64,000 bases of DNA from positions 1,054,001 to 1,118,000 of the forward strand of contig NZ_CP024901.1 of assembly GCF_003343245.1 (NCBI RefSeq). Reading direction: 5' to 3'. A program made the position numbers and the translations under genes. Under the pieces are notes generated by a model, which was not told the DNA's origin, searched no databases, and saw only the letters and a program-made list of their open reading frames with translations. Numbering within the stretch: position 1 is the stretch's first letter; every line of letters begins with the position of its first letter. This stretch comes from Photorhabdus laumondii subsp. laumondii (GTDB lineage: Bacteria; Pseudomonadota; Gammaproteobacteria; Enterobacterales; Enterobacteriaceae). Positions 45,700 to 56,500 of this stretch are shown piece after piece.

Positions 45700-48447
45700 T
45701 TATGAAGCTCTCCGCATTCCTAAATTCTTAGCGATAGCCGCAGAGCGAATATTAATAGCCTCTGTTGATATTTTATTGATCTTCTGCCCTTTCAATGATT
45801 TTTTAATTGCTTTCATTGCCAGGAATTTACCAACGCCTTTGAAATTATATTCTCTATTTATTGCAATAGCGGGTTCTGTTTCTTGCACCAGCGCTCTCTC
45901 TTCATTACTCAATTGCGTATAGGGATGAGCCAGTGCATAGTTGACATGTAATTCTGATTGTTTATTTTTTAAATCATGATAAACCTTAACCTCTATTGCC
46001 GCATAAATTTTTCTTTCACCGGAATAATCATTTTTTTCACTTTTATCCATTAAAGCAAAGAAATCTGTTGCTGCATAAAAATCGGGATGATTGCTTCTAT
46101 ACCTATGCCCTTCTGTATATTCTGATATCGTATCTTTTATCGTTTTTGCCATATAACCGGATATTTCAGATCCCAAAGAAAGATTTGTTTTTGATTTTTC
46201 TGAAAGGGATCTGTTTTCTTCGAGCCGGCTATATATAATTTGGCTTTTTTCTATGCCTTTTAGTAACTCTTCGTGGCTTAGCAAATAACCCGACGGATCG
46301 GAATCACCGACGCGAACCACTTTCAATGATTTATTTTTTGTATAACTACTTTCTTTCTCGTTCCATTTGACAACATGTGAATTTTTGGCTGCCAATTTGA
46401 ATTTTAATTCATCAAGGAAATTCACCTCTTTAGTATATTTTCCTCTTTCTGGTGCTAATCCATTTTCATCCTGCAAACTTACTGGATTATTTCTCACCAT
46501 TCGGTATAGATTCAGCCCATCAATGGTTCCTGCCGGATCCGCGCTTAACCATCTGCCCGCCCACGGTTGATAATAGCGGTAACCGTAATAATACAGCCCG
46601 GTGGTATCCCGTTCTTTGCCTGAATAGCGAATAGTTTTATAGTTGGCTTCTGTTTGGCTATTGGCTGCCCACATCGCTGTGCCGCCGAATGGATAATACT
46701 CTTCCTCACTAATAATCTGCCCTTGGTTGTCCAGTTCAAGCTGGCTGGAGCCGATCAGATTATCGTAGCTGTAACGTAGCTGATTGTTGTTGATACCTTC
46801 TGGTTTACCGCTCTCCCAGTGCAGCACCCGCACCTGTGCGCGACCCGCTTCACCTAGTGTGATCACGTGTAACTCTTCTGTTGTTGTGGTGCTGTTCTGG
46901 GTTGTGCGTAGTTCCAGCCCCGGCAGATAGATTACCCGCTGCTGCTGCGTAGTATTCTGGGTTGGCTGTTCACTCACTTTCAGTTGTCTCATTCCGTTGC
47001 TGCCGTATCGGTACCATTCATTTCCTGAACCGTTATTGACCTGCTTTAACTCTCCTCGTGATGTCCAGACCAGTGTCTGACCGGGTAATAAACTGGTTTG
47101 GTGACCACCGGCATCAAATAACGTATCCACTTGATTTGGATCTGTTGTCAGCGTACTGAGAACGCCGCGGTTACTGCGATTCGAGATGGTGATAGCGGTG
47201 GTGTAGTTATTTTGGGTAGCCGATGAACTGTGCCGAATTTGCGTCAGATTACCGCTGTGATCATAACTGTAGCGGCGAGTATAGTTAGTGTAGGTATTGT
47301 TGTCGGAAGGTAGCGCAGGGGAGGGCAGTTGATTATTTTGCTGACCTATATTGGCCATTTCACGCCCAGTAGCACTGATAAGCTGGTACAGGGAGTCGTA
47401 AGTATAGCTATTCTCCGGGACCACTTTCTGATTGCGCCAAAAGCGGGTGGCTTCCGCATCGTTACGGATATTGATCACATTGCCTACCGGATCATATTGA
47501 TAGCGTAAGTCTTGCAACACCTTGGTATCTGACGGACGGCGGGTAGTGATACCAATAAGCCGTTGGGTTTCTGGTTCATAGCTGTATTCGGTGATAACCC
47601 CGTTACCGTGCTCTTCACGTAATTTTTGTCCGGCGGCAGAGTAGGTCAGCGATTTGATAATCACTTGTTCGGCTTGACCTTTGAGTGTTAACCAACAGCC
47701 TTTTAGCTGCCCGGCTACATCATAGGCCAGACGCTGGATGTTGCCTTTGGCATCGGTCTGGATAAGTAAAGCCCCGGTGGCATCAGTGCTATTTTGGGTG
47801 GTATAGACATCACTGCTCAGTTTTTGCTGCCAGAGGCTTTGATCTTCACCTGTCCAGTCGGCATTTTGATCATCGACGAGCAGTTGTTGAGATTGTGATA
47901 GCACGACGCCAGCCAGAGAAAGGCTGTTGAGTTGAGTGAGTCCAGCGGTATCGTAGTGGCGGACACACTGACCAGCAAGGTTGTACTCTTTTTCTTGCGG
48001 CGTATTGCCGGCCCAGATAAGGCGCTCGGTCATTTTCTCTTCTGCCTGCACCTGTTCGGTGATAGCAAGTAAGCGACCGGGTAGGATGTTATCTTCGTAG
48101 TGATAGTCTTGGCGGACACCGGTTGCATTGATGGTTAATACCGGGCGACCTTCAACATCGTTGAGGATGATAGTTCGACCGGCATCAACCCCTTCTTCAC
48201 GTAGAACCTGACCCGCGAGATTAAAGACGCGAATGAAATTCGGGCCGCTCTGATTTTTATTCTTACGAGGATCAGTACTTTTTACCTCAAATCCTTGAAT
48301 ATTGAACTCATAGAGTGTGATCAATTCATCACTGTTTTCATCAGCTTGAGTACGTAGATATTCTAAAGTACGTACATTTAACCTCCTGTTATCCAATACA
48401 CTGATTAATGGTGTTTTTTTGTCAATTTCAGAACGATAACTGCTCAT
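45700..48447 (-). CDS. TccC-like Tc toxin C subunit with possible GNAT-like effector
   Basis: A 915-residue C component of the ABC toxin complex. The N-terminal two thirds are an RHS/YD-repeat shell that forms the cocoon with TcdB; it ends in the conserved RYYQPWAGRWLSADP, then DGLNLYRMVRNNP (about residues 630-660). The last roughly 250 residues are the hypervariable effector. Near its end, NFKGVGKFLAMKAIKKSLKG followed by IRSAAIAKNLGM resembles the acetyl-CoA loop and closing strand of GNAT acetyltransferases. This is weaker than the shell assignment. The tcdB terminator upstream suggests its own promoter. Confidence 0.9.
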   Translation of the reverse strand: MSSYRSEIDKKTPLISVLDNRRLNVRTLEYLRTQADENSDELITLYEFNIQGFEVKSTDPRKNKNQSGPNFIRVFNLAGQVLREEGVDAGRTIILNDVEGRPVLTINATGVRQDYHYEDNILPGRLLAITEQVQAEEKMTERLIWAGNTPQEKEYNLAGQCVRHYDTAGLTQLNSLSLAGVVLSQSQQLLVDDQNADWTGEDQSLWQQKLSSDVYTTQNSTDATGALLIQTDAKGNIQRLAYDVAGQLKGCWLTLKGQAEQVIIKSLTYSAAGQKLREEHGNGVITEYSYEPETQRLIGITTRRPSDTKVLQDLRYQYDPVGNVINIRNDAEATRFWRNQKVVPENSYTYDSLYQLISATGREMANIGQQNNQLPSPALPSDNNTYTNYTRRYSYDHSGNLTQIRHSSSATQNNYTTAITISNRSNRGVLSTLTTDPNQVDTLFDAGGHQTSLLPGQTLVWTSRGELKQVNNGSGNEWYRYGSNGMRQLKVSEQPTQNTTQQQRVIYLPGLELRTTQNSTTTTEELHVITLGEAGRAQVRVLHWESGKPEGINNNQLRYSYDNLIGSSQLELDNQGQIISEEEYYPFGGTAMWAANSQTEANYKTIRYSGKERDTTGLYYYGYRYYQPWAGRWLSADPAGTIDGLNLYRMVRNNPVSLQDENGLAPERGKYTKEVNFLDELKFKLAAKNSHVVKWNEKESSYTKNKSLKVVRVGDSDPSGYLLSHEELLKGIEKSQIIYSRLEENRSLSEKSKTNLSLGSEISGYMAKTIKDTISEYTEGHRYRSNHPDFYAATDFFALMDKSEKNDYSGERKIYAAIEVKVYHDLKNKQSELHVNYALAHPYTQLSNEERALVQETEPAIAINREYNFKGVGKFLAMKAIKKSLKGQKINKISTEAINIRSAAIAKNLGMRRAS

Positions 48448-48815
48448 ATTTTAACTCCTTAGATGGTGTTAATCTTCAAAATAATTTAAGTTACGGCAAC
48501 AACTAAACGACCTTATATCACTAAATAAGTTAAGGAAAGTGATTTATCGTGATGTTATTAATGCAAACGCTTTGGTAATTTTTGAGATTGTATTGATGGT
48601 AATTAAGGTTTCAGATAACCGGTGTGATCGGCCAACTATTGGGAGAACAAGTGGTTGGCTGATTTGATATGTCAATGATGGTATGCAATTTTCTAATGGT
48701 CGGTGGTTAGCTAGTAATATTTCACCAAGTAGACATTCACATGATAATGGTTCATCTATATTTCATGGTCTTGATATGTCATTGGGAAGCGAGGAGAGCT
48801 TGGATAGTGAGTATA

Positions 48816-48892
48816 TATATCTGTCATCTTTCAAGTTGCTTCTTTGTTGGCTGCACTCACCCACCCCGGTCACATAGTTCTCTATGCTCCCG
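48816..48892. repeat. ERIC element, 5' half only
   Basis: Matches the full copies from the left end to CTATGCTCCCG, then stops abruptly; the right half is missing. Confidence 0.8.
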
Positions 48893-48986
48893 ATGATAGA
48901 TTTTTACAGGAATTGGATTTTATTACTTATGAAATAAAAGGTAACAAAATATCCTGTTCCTCTATTTAGAACTCACAATGTAGTTT

Positions 48987-49019
48987 ATATTCGCTCGTTA
49001 ACATTAAACGAGCGAATAT
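48987..49019 (-). terminator. tcdB terminator hairpin
   Basis: Perfect 13-bp arms ATATTCGCTCGTT and AACGAGCGAATAT with a 7-base loop, 9 bases beyond the tcdB-like stop. Confidence 0.75.
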
Positions 49020-49027
49020 GGGTTCAA

Positions 49028-52000
49028 TTACATAATCACGTCAGCGGCCGTATCATTTTCATCCTCACTCACAGTAAACCACGGGAAATATTGGCTCTGT
49101 CGCAGCCAGCCTTTTGCGGTAATAACTCGGATTTCCCGCCCAATCGGATCATAAATATGCGTATCGGCATAGGCCCCTTTTCTGGCGCTGTCATCACTCA
49201 CATATCGCCAGTCGTTGAGGAAATAGGGCTGATAAGTTCGTATCGTCTGTCCCTTATTGTCATATTCAGTGCGTCCCGTGACCGCCCAGCGCGTTTTGGT
49301 ATCTTCCATTTTTGTCACCAGAGAACCATCTTGGTTACGTTGCCAAGCTTCGCCTGCCTCATGCCGTACAGATGCTTGCAACAAACGGCCAAAACCATCA
49401 CTGAATGCGACTTGCTGATGAATTTGCTGCCCAGAATCGCGGTCATAGCGATCCGGGGTCAGCGTAAGGTTATGGGGAGGTAAACCGATGCTGTTAGTTA
49501 ACAGATTAACCAATGGCGTACTAGCCTGTTGACTTTGCAACCAACGGCGGCGAGCCAGTGCACAAATACGCCAATCTTCCGTGATAATCCGTAAATCACG
49601 CAGTGTCGTCTGCTCTTCCTGCGTTAATGTGTTGAAGGTTTCCTGACTGAATAGTGGCATCCAACTGTCCGGTGCATAGACCAGACACTGCGCGACAGGG
49701 AGTGGTCCGGTTAGAGCAATGGCAGTATTGATATCGATTGGTGGAGAGAACGGCTTTTCTTCCGGTGAGGAGTAACCTGTTTTCACACCATTTTCGATTC
49801 CCCAGAAACGTTGTGTGACAGGGCGTCCTAATGCATCCAAGGTTATGAGATGCACATTATCATTAATATCAGTCAGTTGCACAGGTGTGAGAAAACGCCA
49901 GTCATAATTGGCTAAGACAGTCAAACCAGCCGCGTCTTGGGTTTGAGTGATGACACAGTAGTGGGTATCCCATTGCAGCGTCGTTTTCCCGGTTAACAGG
50001 GTGTTACGTTGTGCGACAGGACGCCAAAATTGTGCCTCAGTTCCGTAATCGGTATAGCCTTGACGTGCTACCCAGACTTTGTTTTCGCCGGTGCGTGGAA
50101 ACAGATAAGGCTCTTGTTGATATCCTGCTTGTGTCAGAATGCCGGGTAATTCATCTGGCGTGATACCGCCATCAAATGCGGATAACAGAGATTCTGTTAA
50201 TACCGCCGTTTCGGTAAAGGCGATTAAAGCTTGTCGTGTCGGTATTTCCAATGGCGCTTGGTTTTTCCCATCGGTATAGAACGTTCTTTGCTGATTAAGG
50301 TATTCGCGTGGTTTGTCATCGGCAATCAGACTATTTTCAGCACATAGGGCTTCCAGATTTAAACCATCAACAGGCACCTGTTTGGCATCGTAAGTGAAGG
50401 CATCACTGCGTGTACCATCCGGTAATCCCAGCACTCTGAGTTCATTACCGGTTAGATGGTGCCAACTGGATTGCTGGCAGGTTAATCGCAATAGTTGTTG
50501 TTGATCGTCATAACTGCTGGCAAATAGCGTATCCGGTAGTGTATCGGGATACGGATTGGTTGTTGGTTGATTGCGGCGGGGATATTGCATTGAAACCTGT
50601 TTCAGAGGTTGCCCGAATTGGTCGCTGGACAGCGTAATATCCTGATTGCACTGAGGATCACCGATAATACGTTCATAGTGATAACTACGGTTTTCCACGA
50701 CCGAGGCCCAAAGCACCGGGGAAGCGGTAGTGCCATCTTGTAATTGGCGCACTTGTGGACGAGATTCAGTCACTGTATAGGGGATATTTTGCTGTTCGCT
50801 GTCATCCAGCCCGTAGAGCTCACTACGCAGTAGCTGACCTTTTAGTGCCCGGTTGAACCAGTACAGATTATCATCATTTTCCGGTGTCGCCGGAACATCT
50901 TTGCCCTCTTTCCAGCGAGTAAAGCGTGGCGTAAAACCGGTGAACGCTTGTTTATCACCACGCCAATACCCGGCAGATAGCGTATTGTCTACCTCCGGGA
51001 CTCCGGTGGCATACCAGTTTTTGGTGAGTGCCGGTGGTGTGCGTTCCGGGGCATTGCCTTGAGCGAGTTGATGGCTGTCTGTCTGCTCAACATAACCAAA
51101 GCCACGAAATTCCCGTTCACGTCCATCCCAAGCGCCGTGAGCGTAACGTAACGTGGTCACTAATTTATTGCCGCTGATTTCATCCTCGGTCTCTGTTTGC
51201 CACAGAGTATGGACCGGGAAGGGCAGGTAACAGACCGGTGTTTGTCCGGTCGCCAAGGCTGCGGCTTTGTCATCCAGCCAGAACTGGGAGGAGCTACGGT
51301 AATGCAGGGTGTGATGAGCGCCCATATTGTTGTTCATTTCACTGAGCAACCACGGTTTCGCATTGGTCAGATCGCAGCGCCAATGATGTGGCGCCATATG
51401 CGGTACGCTCAGGATCAGGCTGACAGCCCCTAATCCCTGAACATCAGCCACTTGTAGCTGGCAAGTATCATCAAAACGCAGGCCGTCAGGAAAACGGAGT
51501 GTGAATGGTTTTGCAAAGCTGTTACCACTTTCATTCTTGAAAATCTCCAGACGGTCAGTATGAACATAAATCAAATCGGCAGGACCACTGCCATCCAGAT
51601 CGGCCAGATGAACTCGGTCGGGATTAAAGTTGTCGGCAGATTGGCTGAATCCCGGCAATGTAATTGGCTGACCAAAACGGCCATGTCCCAGATTTGGCCA
51701 GCAGGTGACTTGAGTTGCACTAACTTCAACCAGATGTGCTTGGCCCGAACCGAGTACGTCACTAAATGCCACTAACTTACGGGCATCGGCACCCGGTAAC
51801 GGCAGAGTGATATCACCGGATTGCACCACATCCCGCCCTTGGGTAAAACCATCACGGTTATTAGCATACAAGCGTACACTTTTGGGGCCAATCAGTACTA
51901 AATCGGACAGCCCGGCCCCCATTAAATCGGCAAGTTGAGCACGGGGATGAGAATATTCTATCGGCAAGGCATCTAATGGTGTAAAGCGTGTCCAGCTACC

Positions 52001-53458
52001 ATCCGGGTGTTGGCTGTGATAGCCCCTTAACCCCGGTCCGGTGATAACCCAGTCCAGTTGCCCGTCACCGTTAATATCCATCAGTGAGGCGTTATCCTGC
52101 AAAGCTGGCGTGATAGGAAGGAGTTGCATTTTCCCCCAGGTGACCGCATTCATCTCTTCCCCGGCTTGACGTTGGGCAGATCGATACCACCAGCCATTTC
52201 TATCCTGATATAGAACACCGGGTACGCCTTCTCCTTTCAGGTCAAGCAGTTGCCAGCGTTGAATGGCGTTGAAATTTGCCAGTACATCCATTGATTGCCA
52301 GCGTGCTTTTTGTTCTGGCTCAAAAGGCTGGTAAGCCAGCTCCAGTGGTGGCAGTGAGATGACGGTATTGTTGTCCTCATGACCTATCCGACGGACAGAA
52401 ACGAGCGTGCTGATCACCGCGTTTTCATCGTAATCCAGTATCAGACGTGAAACCAACGCGGGTTCATCGTCCCCTTTAGCTTGACCAGACAGGGTTTGTA
52501 GACGGTGAAACATCAGGATTTGACGGCATAAGCGCCGGGTGCGCAATTCAAAACCGTATTCATAACGGGAAAAACGGTCTTGGCGGCAAAGCCAGAGACT
52601 TGAGGCTTTAAACGGCGGTATTTCAGATAAGCTGTTTTTGCGTTCACCGTAATCAAATACTAAACAGAACAACCAGCCAGATTTGAGTGGGTCATCTCCG
52701 TTGAGCGTGGGAAAAACTTCGCTGGCGGTCAGGTTACCGTAATGGACCGCTTGCAGGTAGCGTTGGACGGTTGCGTTCGGATGGGCTGTGAACTCGTCAG
52801 TTTCGCAGTTTGTTTCATCTTCGGCTCGATATTGATAATAAATCTGTTCGCCGTGGGATGATACCGAAGCTTCCAACAACCATTGCGCTGTTTGGCTAAC
52901 ATTGAGTGGATTGCTGATACGTGCCTGAGGATTTTTTCCCAGTAAATGGACCTGTCCGTCGGGGCTGTATATCAGCCAGAAATCGGTTGTACCTGTTGTT
53001 TTGGGTTGCCAATATTCCAACCAGCTAAAGTGGCTTTCCAAACGGGAACGATAACCGGTAACGGTGAAGATTTCCCCCAAATTGATGCCCTGCAATGAGG
53101 ATTCACTGCGGATATCAGCTTGACCGTTCTCATTTAATGCTATGACCAACACTTCACCTTCTGGCCCCAGAAAAGTATCGGTTTCATCGTAATTCGGTAC
53201 GCCAGTACTGGTGCGGCGACGAATTGTCATAACGTTGCAGTCCCAACCGAGACCAAACGGGCTGTTACCGGCTCCACTGCTGTAATTCAAGGTGAGCGAT
53301 GGGGAGTAACCACGCCCGGCAGAAATGGGTAATGGCAGGGATAAGGCGGCCATACCATCCGGCCCAGTTGGTGTTAATGCTTCACCCATACCGGTAATTG
53401 CCCCGCCGCCCTTGGGTAATGACAGCTCGGCAACACTGAATGTCTGTGAATTCTGCAT
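49028..53458 (-). CDS. tcdB: TcdB/TcaC-like Tc toxin B subunit
   Basis: A 1476-residue B component, the length of TcdB1/TcdB2. The N-terminal SpvB-like domain starts SFSVAELSLPKGGGAITGMG with FGLGWDCNVMTIRRRTSTG. FG-GAP/VCBS-type repeats follow (MDINGDGQLDWVITGPG; LADLDGSGPADLIYV), which form the beta-propeller that docks on TcdA. The C-terminal half is the TcdB middle domain and RHS shell that closes around TccC. It is 52 bases downstream of the tcdA-like gene with a hairpin and AAGGAG in the gap, so one operon. Exact paralogue number not determined. Confidence 0.96.
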   Translation of the reverse strand: MQNSQTFSVAELSLPKGGGAITGMGEALTPTGPDGMAALSLPLPISAGRGYSPSLTLNYSSGAGNSPFGLGWDCNVMTIRRRTSTGVPNYDETDTFLGPEGEVLVIALNENGQADIRSESSLQGINLGEIFTVTGYRSRLESHFSWLEYWQPKTTGTTDFWLIYSPDGQVHLLGKNPQARISNPLNVSQTAQWLLEASVSSHGEQIYYQYRAEDETNCETDEFTAHPNATVQRYLQAVHYGNLTASEVFPTLNGDDPLKSGWLFCLVFDYGERKNSLSEIPPFKASSLWLCRQDRFSRYEYGFELRTRRLCRQILMFHRLQTLSGQAKGDDEPALVSRLILDYDENAVISTLVSVRRIGHEDNNTVISLPPLELAYQPFEPEQKARWQSMDVLANFNAIQRWQLLDLKGEGVPGVLYQDRNGWWYRSAQRQAGEEMNAVTWGKMQLLPITPALQDNASLMDINGDGQLDWVITGPGLRGYHSQHPDGSWTRFTPLDALPIEYSHPRAQLADLMGAGLSDLVLIGPKSVRLYANNRDGFTQGRDVVQSGDITLPLPGADARKLVAFSDVLGSGQAHLVEVSATQVTCWPNLGHGRFGQPITLPGFSQSADNFNPDRVHLADLDGSGPADLIYVHTDRLEIFKNESGNSFAKPFTLRFPDGLRFDDTCQLQVADVQGLGAVSLILSVPHMAPHHWRCDLTNAKPWLLSEMNNNMGAHHTLHYRSSSQFWLDDKAAALATGQTPVCYLPFPVHTLWQTETEDEISGNKLVTTLRYAHGAWDGREREFRGFGYVEQTDSHQLAQGNAPERTPPALTKNWYATGVPEVDNTLSAGYWRGDKQAFTGFTPRFTRWKEGKDVPATPENDDNLYWFNRALKGQLLRSELYGLDDSEQQNIPYTVTESRPQVRQLQDGTTASPVLWASVVENRSYHYERIIGDPQCNQDITLSSDQFGQPLKQVSMQYPRRNQPTTNPYPDTLPDTLFASSYDDQQQLLRLTCQQSSWHHLTGNELRVLGLPDGTRSDAFTYDAKQVPVDGLNLEALCAENSLIADDKPREYLNQQRTFYTDGKNQAPLEIPTRQALIAFTETAVLTESLLSAFDGGITPDELPGILTQAGYQQEPYLFPRTGENKVWVARQGYTDYGTEAQFWRPVAQRNTLLTGKTTLQWDTHYCVITQTQDAAGLTVLANYDWRFLTPVQLTDINDNVHLITLDALGRPVTQRFWGIENGVKTGYSSPEEKPFSPPIDINTAIALTGPLPVAQCLVYAPDSWMPLFSQETFNTLTQEEQTTLRDLRIITEDWRICALARRRWLQSQQASTPLVNLLTNSIGLPPHNLTLTPDRYDRDSGQQIHQQVAFSDGFGRLLQASVRHEAGEAWQRNQDGSLVTKMEDTKTRWAVTGRTEYDNKGQTIRTYQPYFLNDWRYVSDDSARKGAYADTHIYDPIGREIRVITAKGWLRQSQYFPWFTVSEDENDTAADVIM

Positions 53459-53469
53459 GAAAACTCCTT

Positions 53470-53492
53470 ACAGGCCCCGATTCGGGGCCTGT
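53470..53492 (-). other. Hairpin in the tcdA-tcdB gap
   Basis: Perfect 10-bp GC-rich arms ACAGGCCCCG and CGGGGCCTGT with a 3-base loop, directly before the AAGGAG of tcdB. No T-run. May slow read-through, protect the tcdA message or control tcdB translation. Confidence 0.7.
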
Positions 53493-53510
53493 TTTAGTAC
53501 GTTTGGACGG

Positions 53511-56500
53511 TTATTTAATGGTGTAGCGAATATGCAAAATGATATCGTTCAGGGTTTTTAGCATAGTGGCTTGTTTACCTTTCTTCGGCATGGATGCATT
53601 TGGGAAACTCAGTGTCAGCGTGCCTTGATCAATGGCGATGCCTTCGAATGGCAGGAATTTGCCATCGTTGAAATCGAGCTGGAATTGGCCGCTGTCATTC
53701 ATACCGTGAGAAACTGCTAGCGCTTCGCAGCCGTTAGCTAATCCGGTTTTATCACCGTAAGACAATATTGCCTGCACATCCTGATATGGCCCCAGTAGCG
53801 CGGGCAGGGTGACACTGATCTGTTTGATACGTCGAATTTTGCCAAGAGATGTCGGGTAATCCTCACGAATTTTCAAATCAGCTAATGAAATGGATGCCTG
53901 CAAAGAGGTTTTAGTGTCCGTACCGGCACCAAATGCCAAATTATTATTGTCACTGCCGGCACTGCCTGAGCCTTTACTCACCAGCTTCTCAATTTCCTGA
54001 GCCAGGGAGAATGGACCTTTATCTTGTGGCAATCCAGCATAAACTTCGGCTAGCGACACCGTGCGTTCCACTTCTAGTGCACGTTTATCGCGTTTCAGAT
54101 GGGCATCTTCCATTTGTGTCAGACTTAGCATCAAGGTTTCACCTGCAAGCAGACCGGCATAGGTTCCTTGCCAGGCACCCGGTTTAATGAAACTTGCAGA
54201 GGCATCATTGATTTCCCAACGGTAAGCCTGTTCTGCCATTAAACAACGCGCGACAGCCAAATCGTAGAATTGGAAGTAAATCGCCGCCAATCGGCCACGT
54301 AGCCAGTTGTACAACGCTTGATTGCTGAACTTACGTTGCAGGAAGGCCAGCTGAGATTGGGTCTGTTCTTGCTGGGTTTTCAGGCTGGTTTTTTGCAATA
54401 CGGCGGCTTCACGGCGTACTACCAGTGATTTAAGTTGGGAATCGAGTTGTTTCAGTTCTGCTTCGGCATTATTACGTTGGATCTCCCACTCCTGACGGCG
54501 ACGACGGTAGGTTTCGGATTGGCTAATTTTATCCGCTTCGGTATTCATAACATTAGCGGAGAATTCCATCACATAACCTGTTGCCTCAGCGATAGCTCCC
54601 CAGCGACTACCACCGCCGGCGAAGCCGAAGATGTTAGGCACCAAATCAGCCGCTGCGCCAGCCAGACGGGATGCTTGAACTGCCGTGGTGAGCCCGGCTG
54701 CGGACGCTCGTAGCATCATAGCTTGGTTTTCACCGGCGTTGATGTTTTCATCATACAACTTGCTATAGCTATCAAAGCGCGATTGGGCTCCCGCTTTGGA
54801 TTTTTCCAGCACGGTTTTCTCGACATCCAATTCTTCAATGGTTTTGTCCTGAATGCTCAGGTTAGTCAATATCAGCTCCGCGGCCTGATTTTGTAATAAC
54901 GCATTGAGTGCTTCCGCGTCCTGACGCTCGATAATATTTTGTAACGTGGAGCCGAACTGGATGAGTTGGCTAACCATGCCGCGTGCATTTTCCAGCATGT
55001 GCGGGAAGCGCCACAGGGACATAAATGACTCTGGTAGTTTGCCTCCACTTTGAGAAGTGGCAACGGCGGCGCTGAGTAACGCTTTTGGATCTGCCGGTGT
55101 GGCATAGATTGGCAGATATAGCGGTTGACCGTCGATAGAGAGGTTATGACGCAGGTTGTATACTCTCTGAGCTAATGTCTGCCAGTAGTTCATCATCACT
55201 TCATTAATTTGTGGCAGGAAGAGATCGGTCAGGGTATTGGCGCTGCGCAATGCTAAAGGTGCTGGTGTACTCTGCCGCAGAGCAACTATTGAGCTGGCGT
55301 GAGCATTTTGAGTAGTAATATCTGCGGCTCTGTCTAGTCGAGGATTATTCCATGTCGTACTCAGCGGTAGGTAAGGTTTGTCGCCCAATAGATGCAGCGC
55401 TTGCATATACCACATCTTCGCTTCGTTAAGCGTATCCCGCTCCAGTTGGCGGTAAGCCTGATCGCCGCGTGCTATCAACAGATCGAGAGTACGCATAAAG
55501 GTTGAGACTTTGTAGTGCATTGGATCGTGTTGTGCTACCGCGTCAGGATCGACGGAATCTAAAGGATCACTGTTCCAACTGGTGTCTTCCAGTAACGGGC
55601 GAACATTCCACTGGTAGTTCTGAATCTGGCCGTGAACAATATAACCGGATGGACTCCAGACATATTTCAGCCAGCGGTTGGCTTCATCAAAGTTTTGTTC
55701 ATGCAACAAACGTTGAGCAACCAGCATCGGGGTATAGTAGAACAGTTCCCAGAAATAAAGACTGTTAGCGCCGCTGAAATCCATTGGTTCAGTTTTTTGA
55801 TTTTCTATGAAAATAGGATCACGGTTTTTTTCATTACCTTTGGGATAATAACCTTGAAAATTCGTACCATTTTTAAACCAAAACTCGCCAATTTTTATTG
55901 GATTAGTAGAATATTTTACAAATAAATAAATCCAGCTATCGTTCCCTTTATTATCCACTGGTTTTGTATTGTTACTCCGCTCTTTTATGGATATATAAGT
56001 TTCAGAGAGATTAATTAATTGATTTTTATCTGTTAGCTCACCCTGATAAATGACATTTGCTTGATCAGGTTGTTTTTCACTGTTTCCTAACATAATTTTG
56101 ATATTTTTGCTGTTGCCATGAAGACTTGAGTTGTATATTGGTAATGTTGCAGTAAAATTATCACTCCATAAAACAGGCTCTTGGATATTCTGAGTTTCCA
56201 TACTCAGAATTGTATCGATTCCGGTGGTGGCTCGTGCAACCAACTGGCGGGCAAATAGGGTATTCAGGCGAGTACGATAGGCTTGCCATTGCATATATTG
56301 CGCACCATTTTCATTATGGTGCAGGGTCAGAGCATTATCGGTACTCACCTTGCGAGTAACAGGAATACTGAAACTTTCATAACCCAGTTTACGCCCATCC
56401 TCCGCCAATGCAGTAAAGGTGACATCAATACTGGCTAAGTTATTATTAAAATTCAAACCAGTACCCTCTATTTCGAGGGTATTAAATTGATAATACATTT

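Larger units (their letters stand above)
48448..49027. other. Intergenic between tcdB-like and tccC genes
   Basis: About 580 bases with the tcdB terminator (48987-49019), a 5' ERIC half (48816-48892) and the presumed tccC promoter. No credible small gene. Confidence 0.5.
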
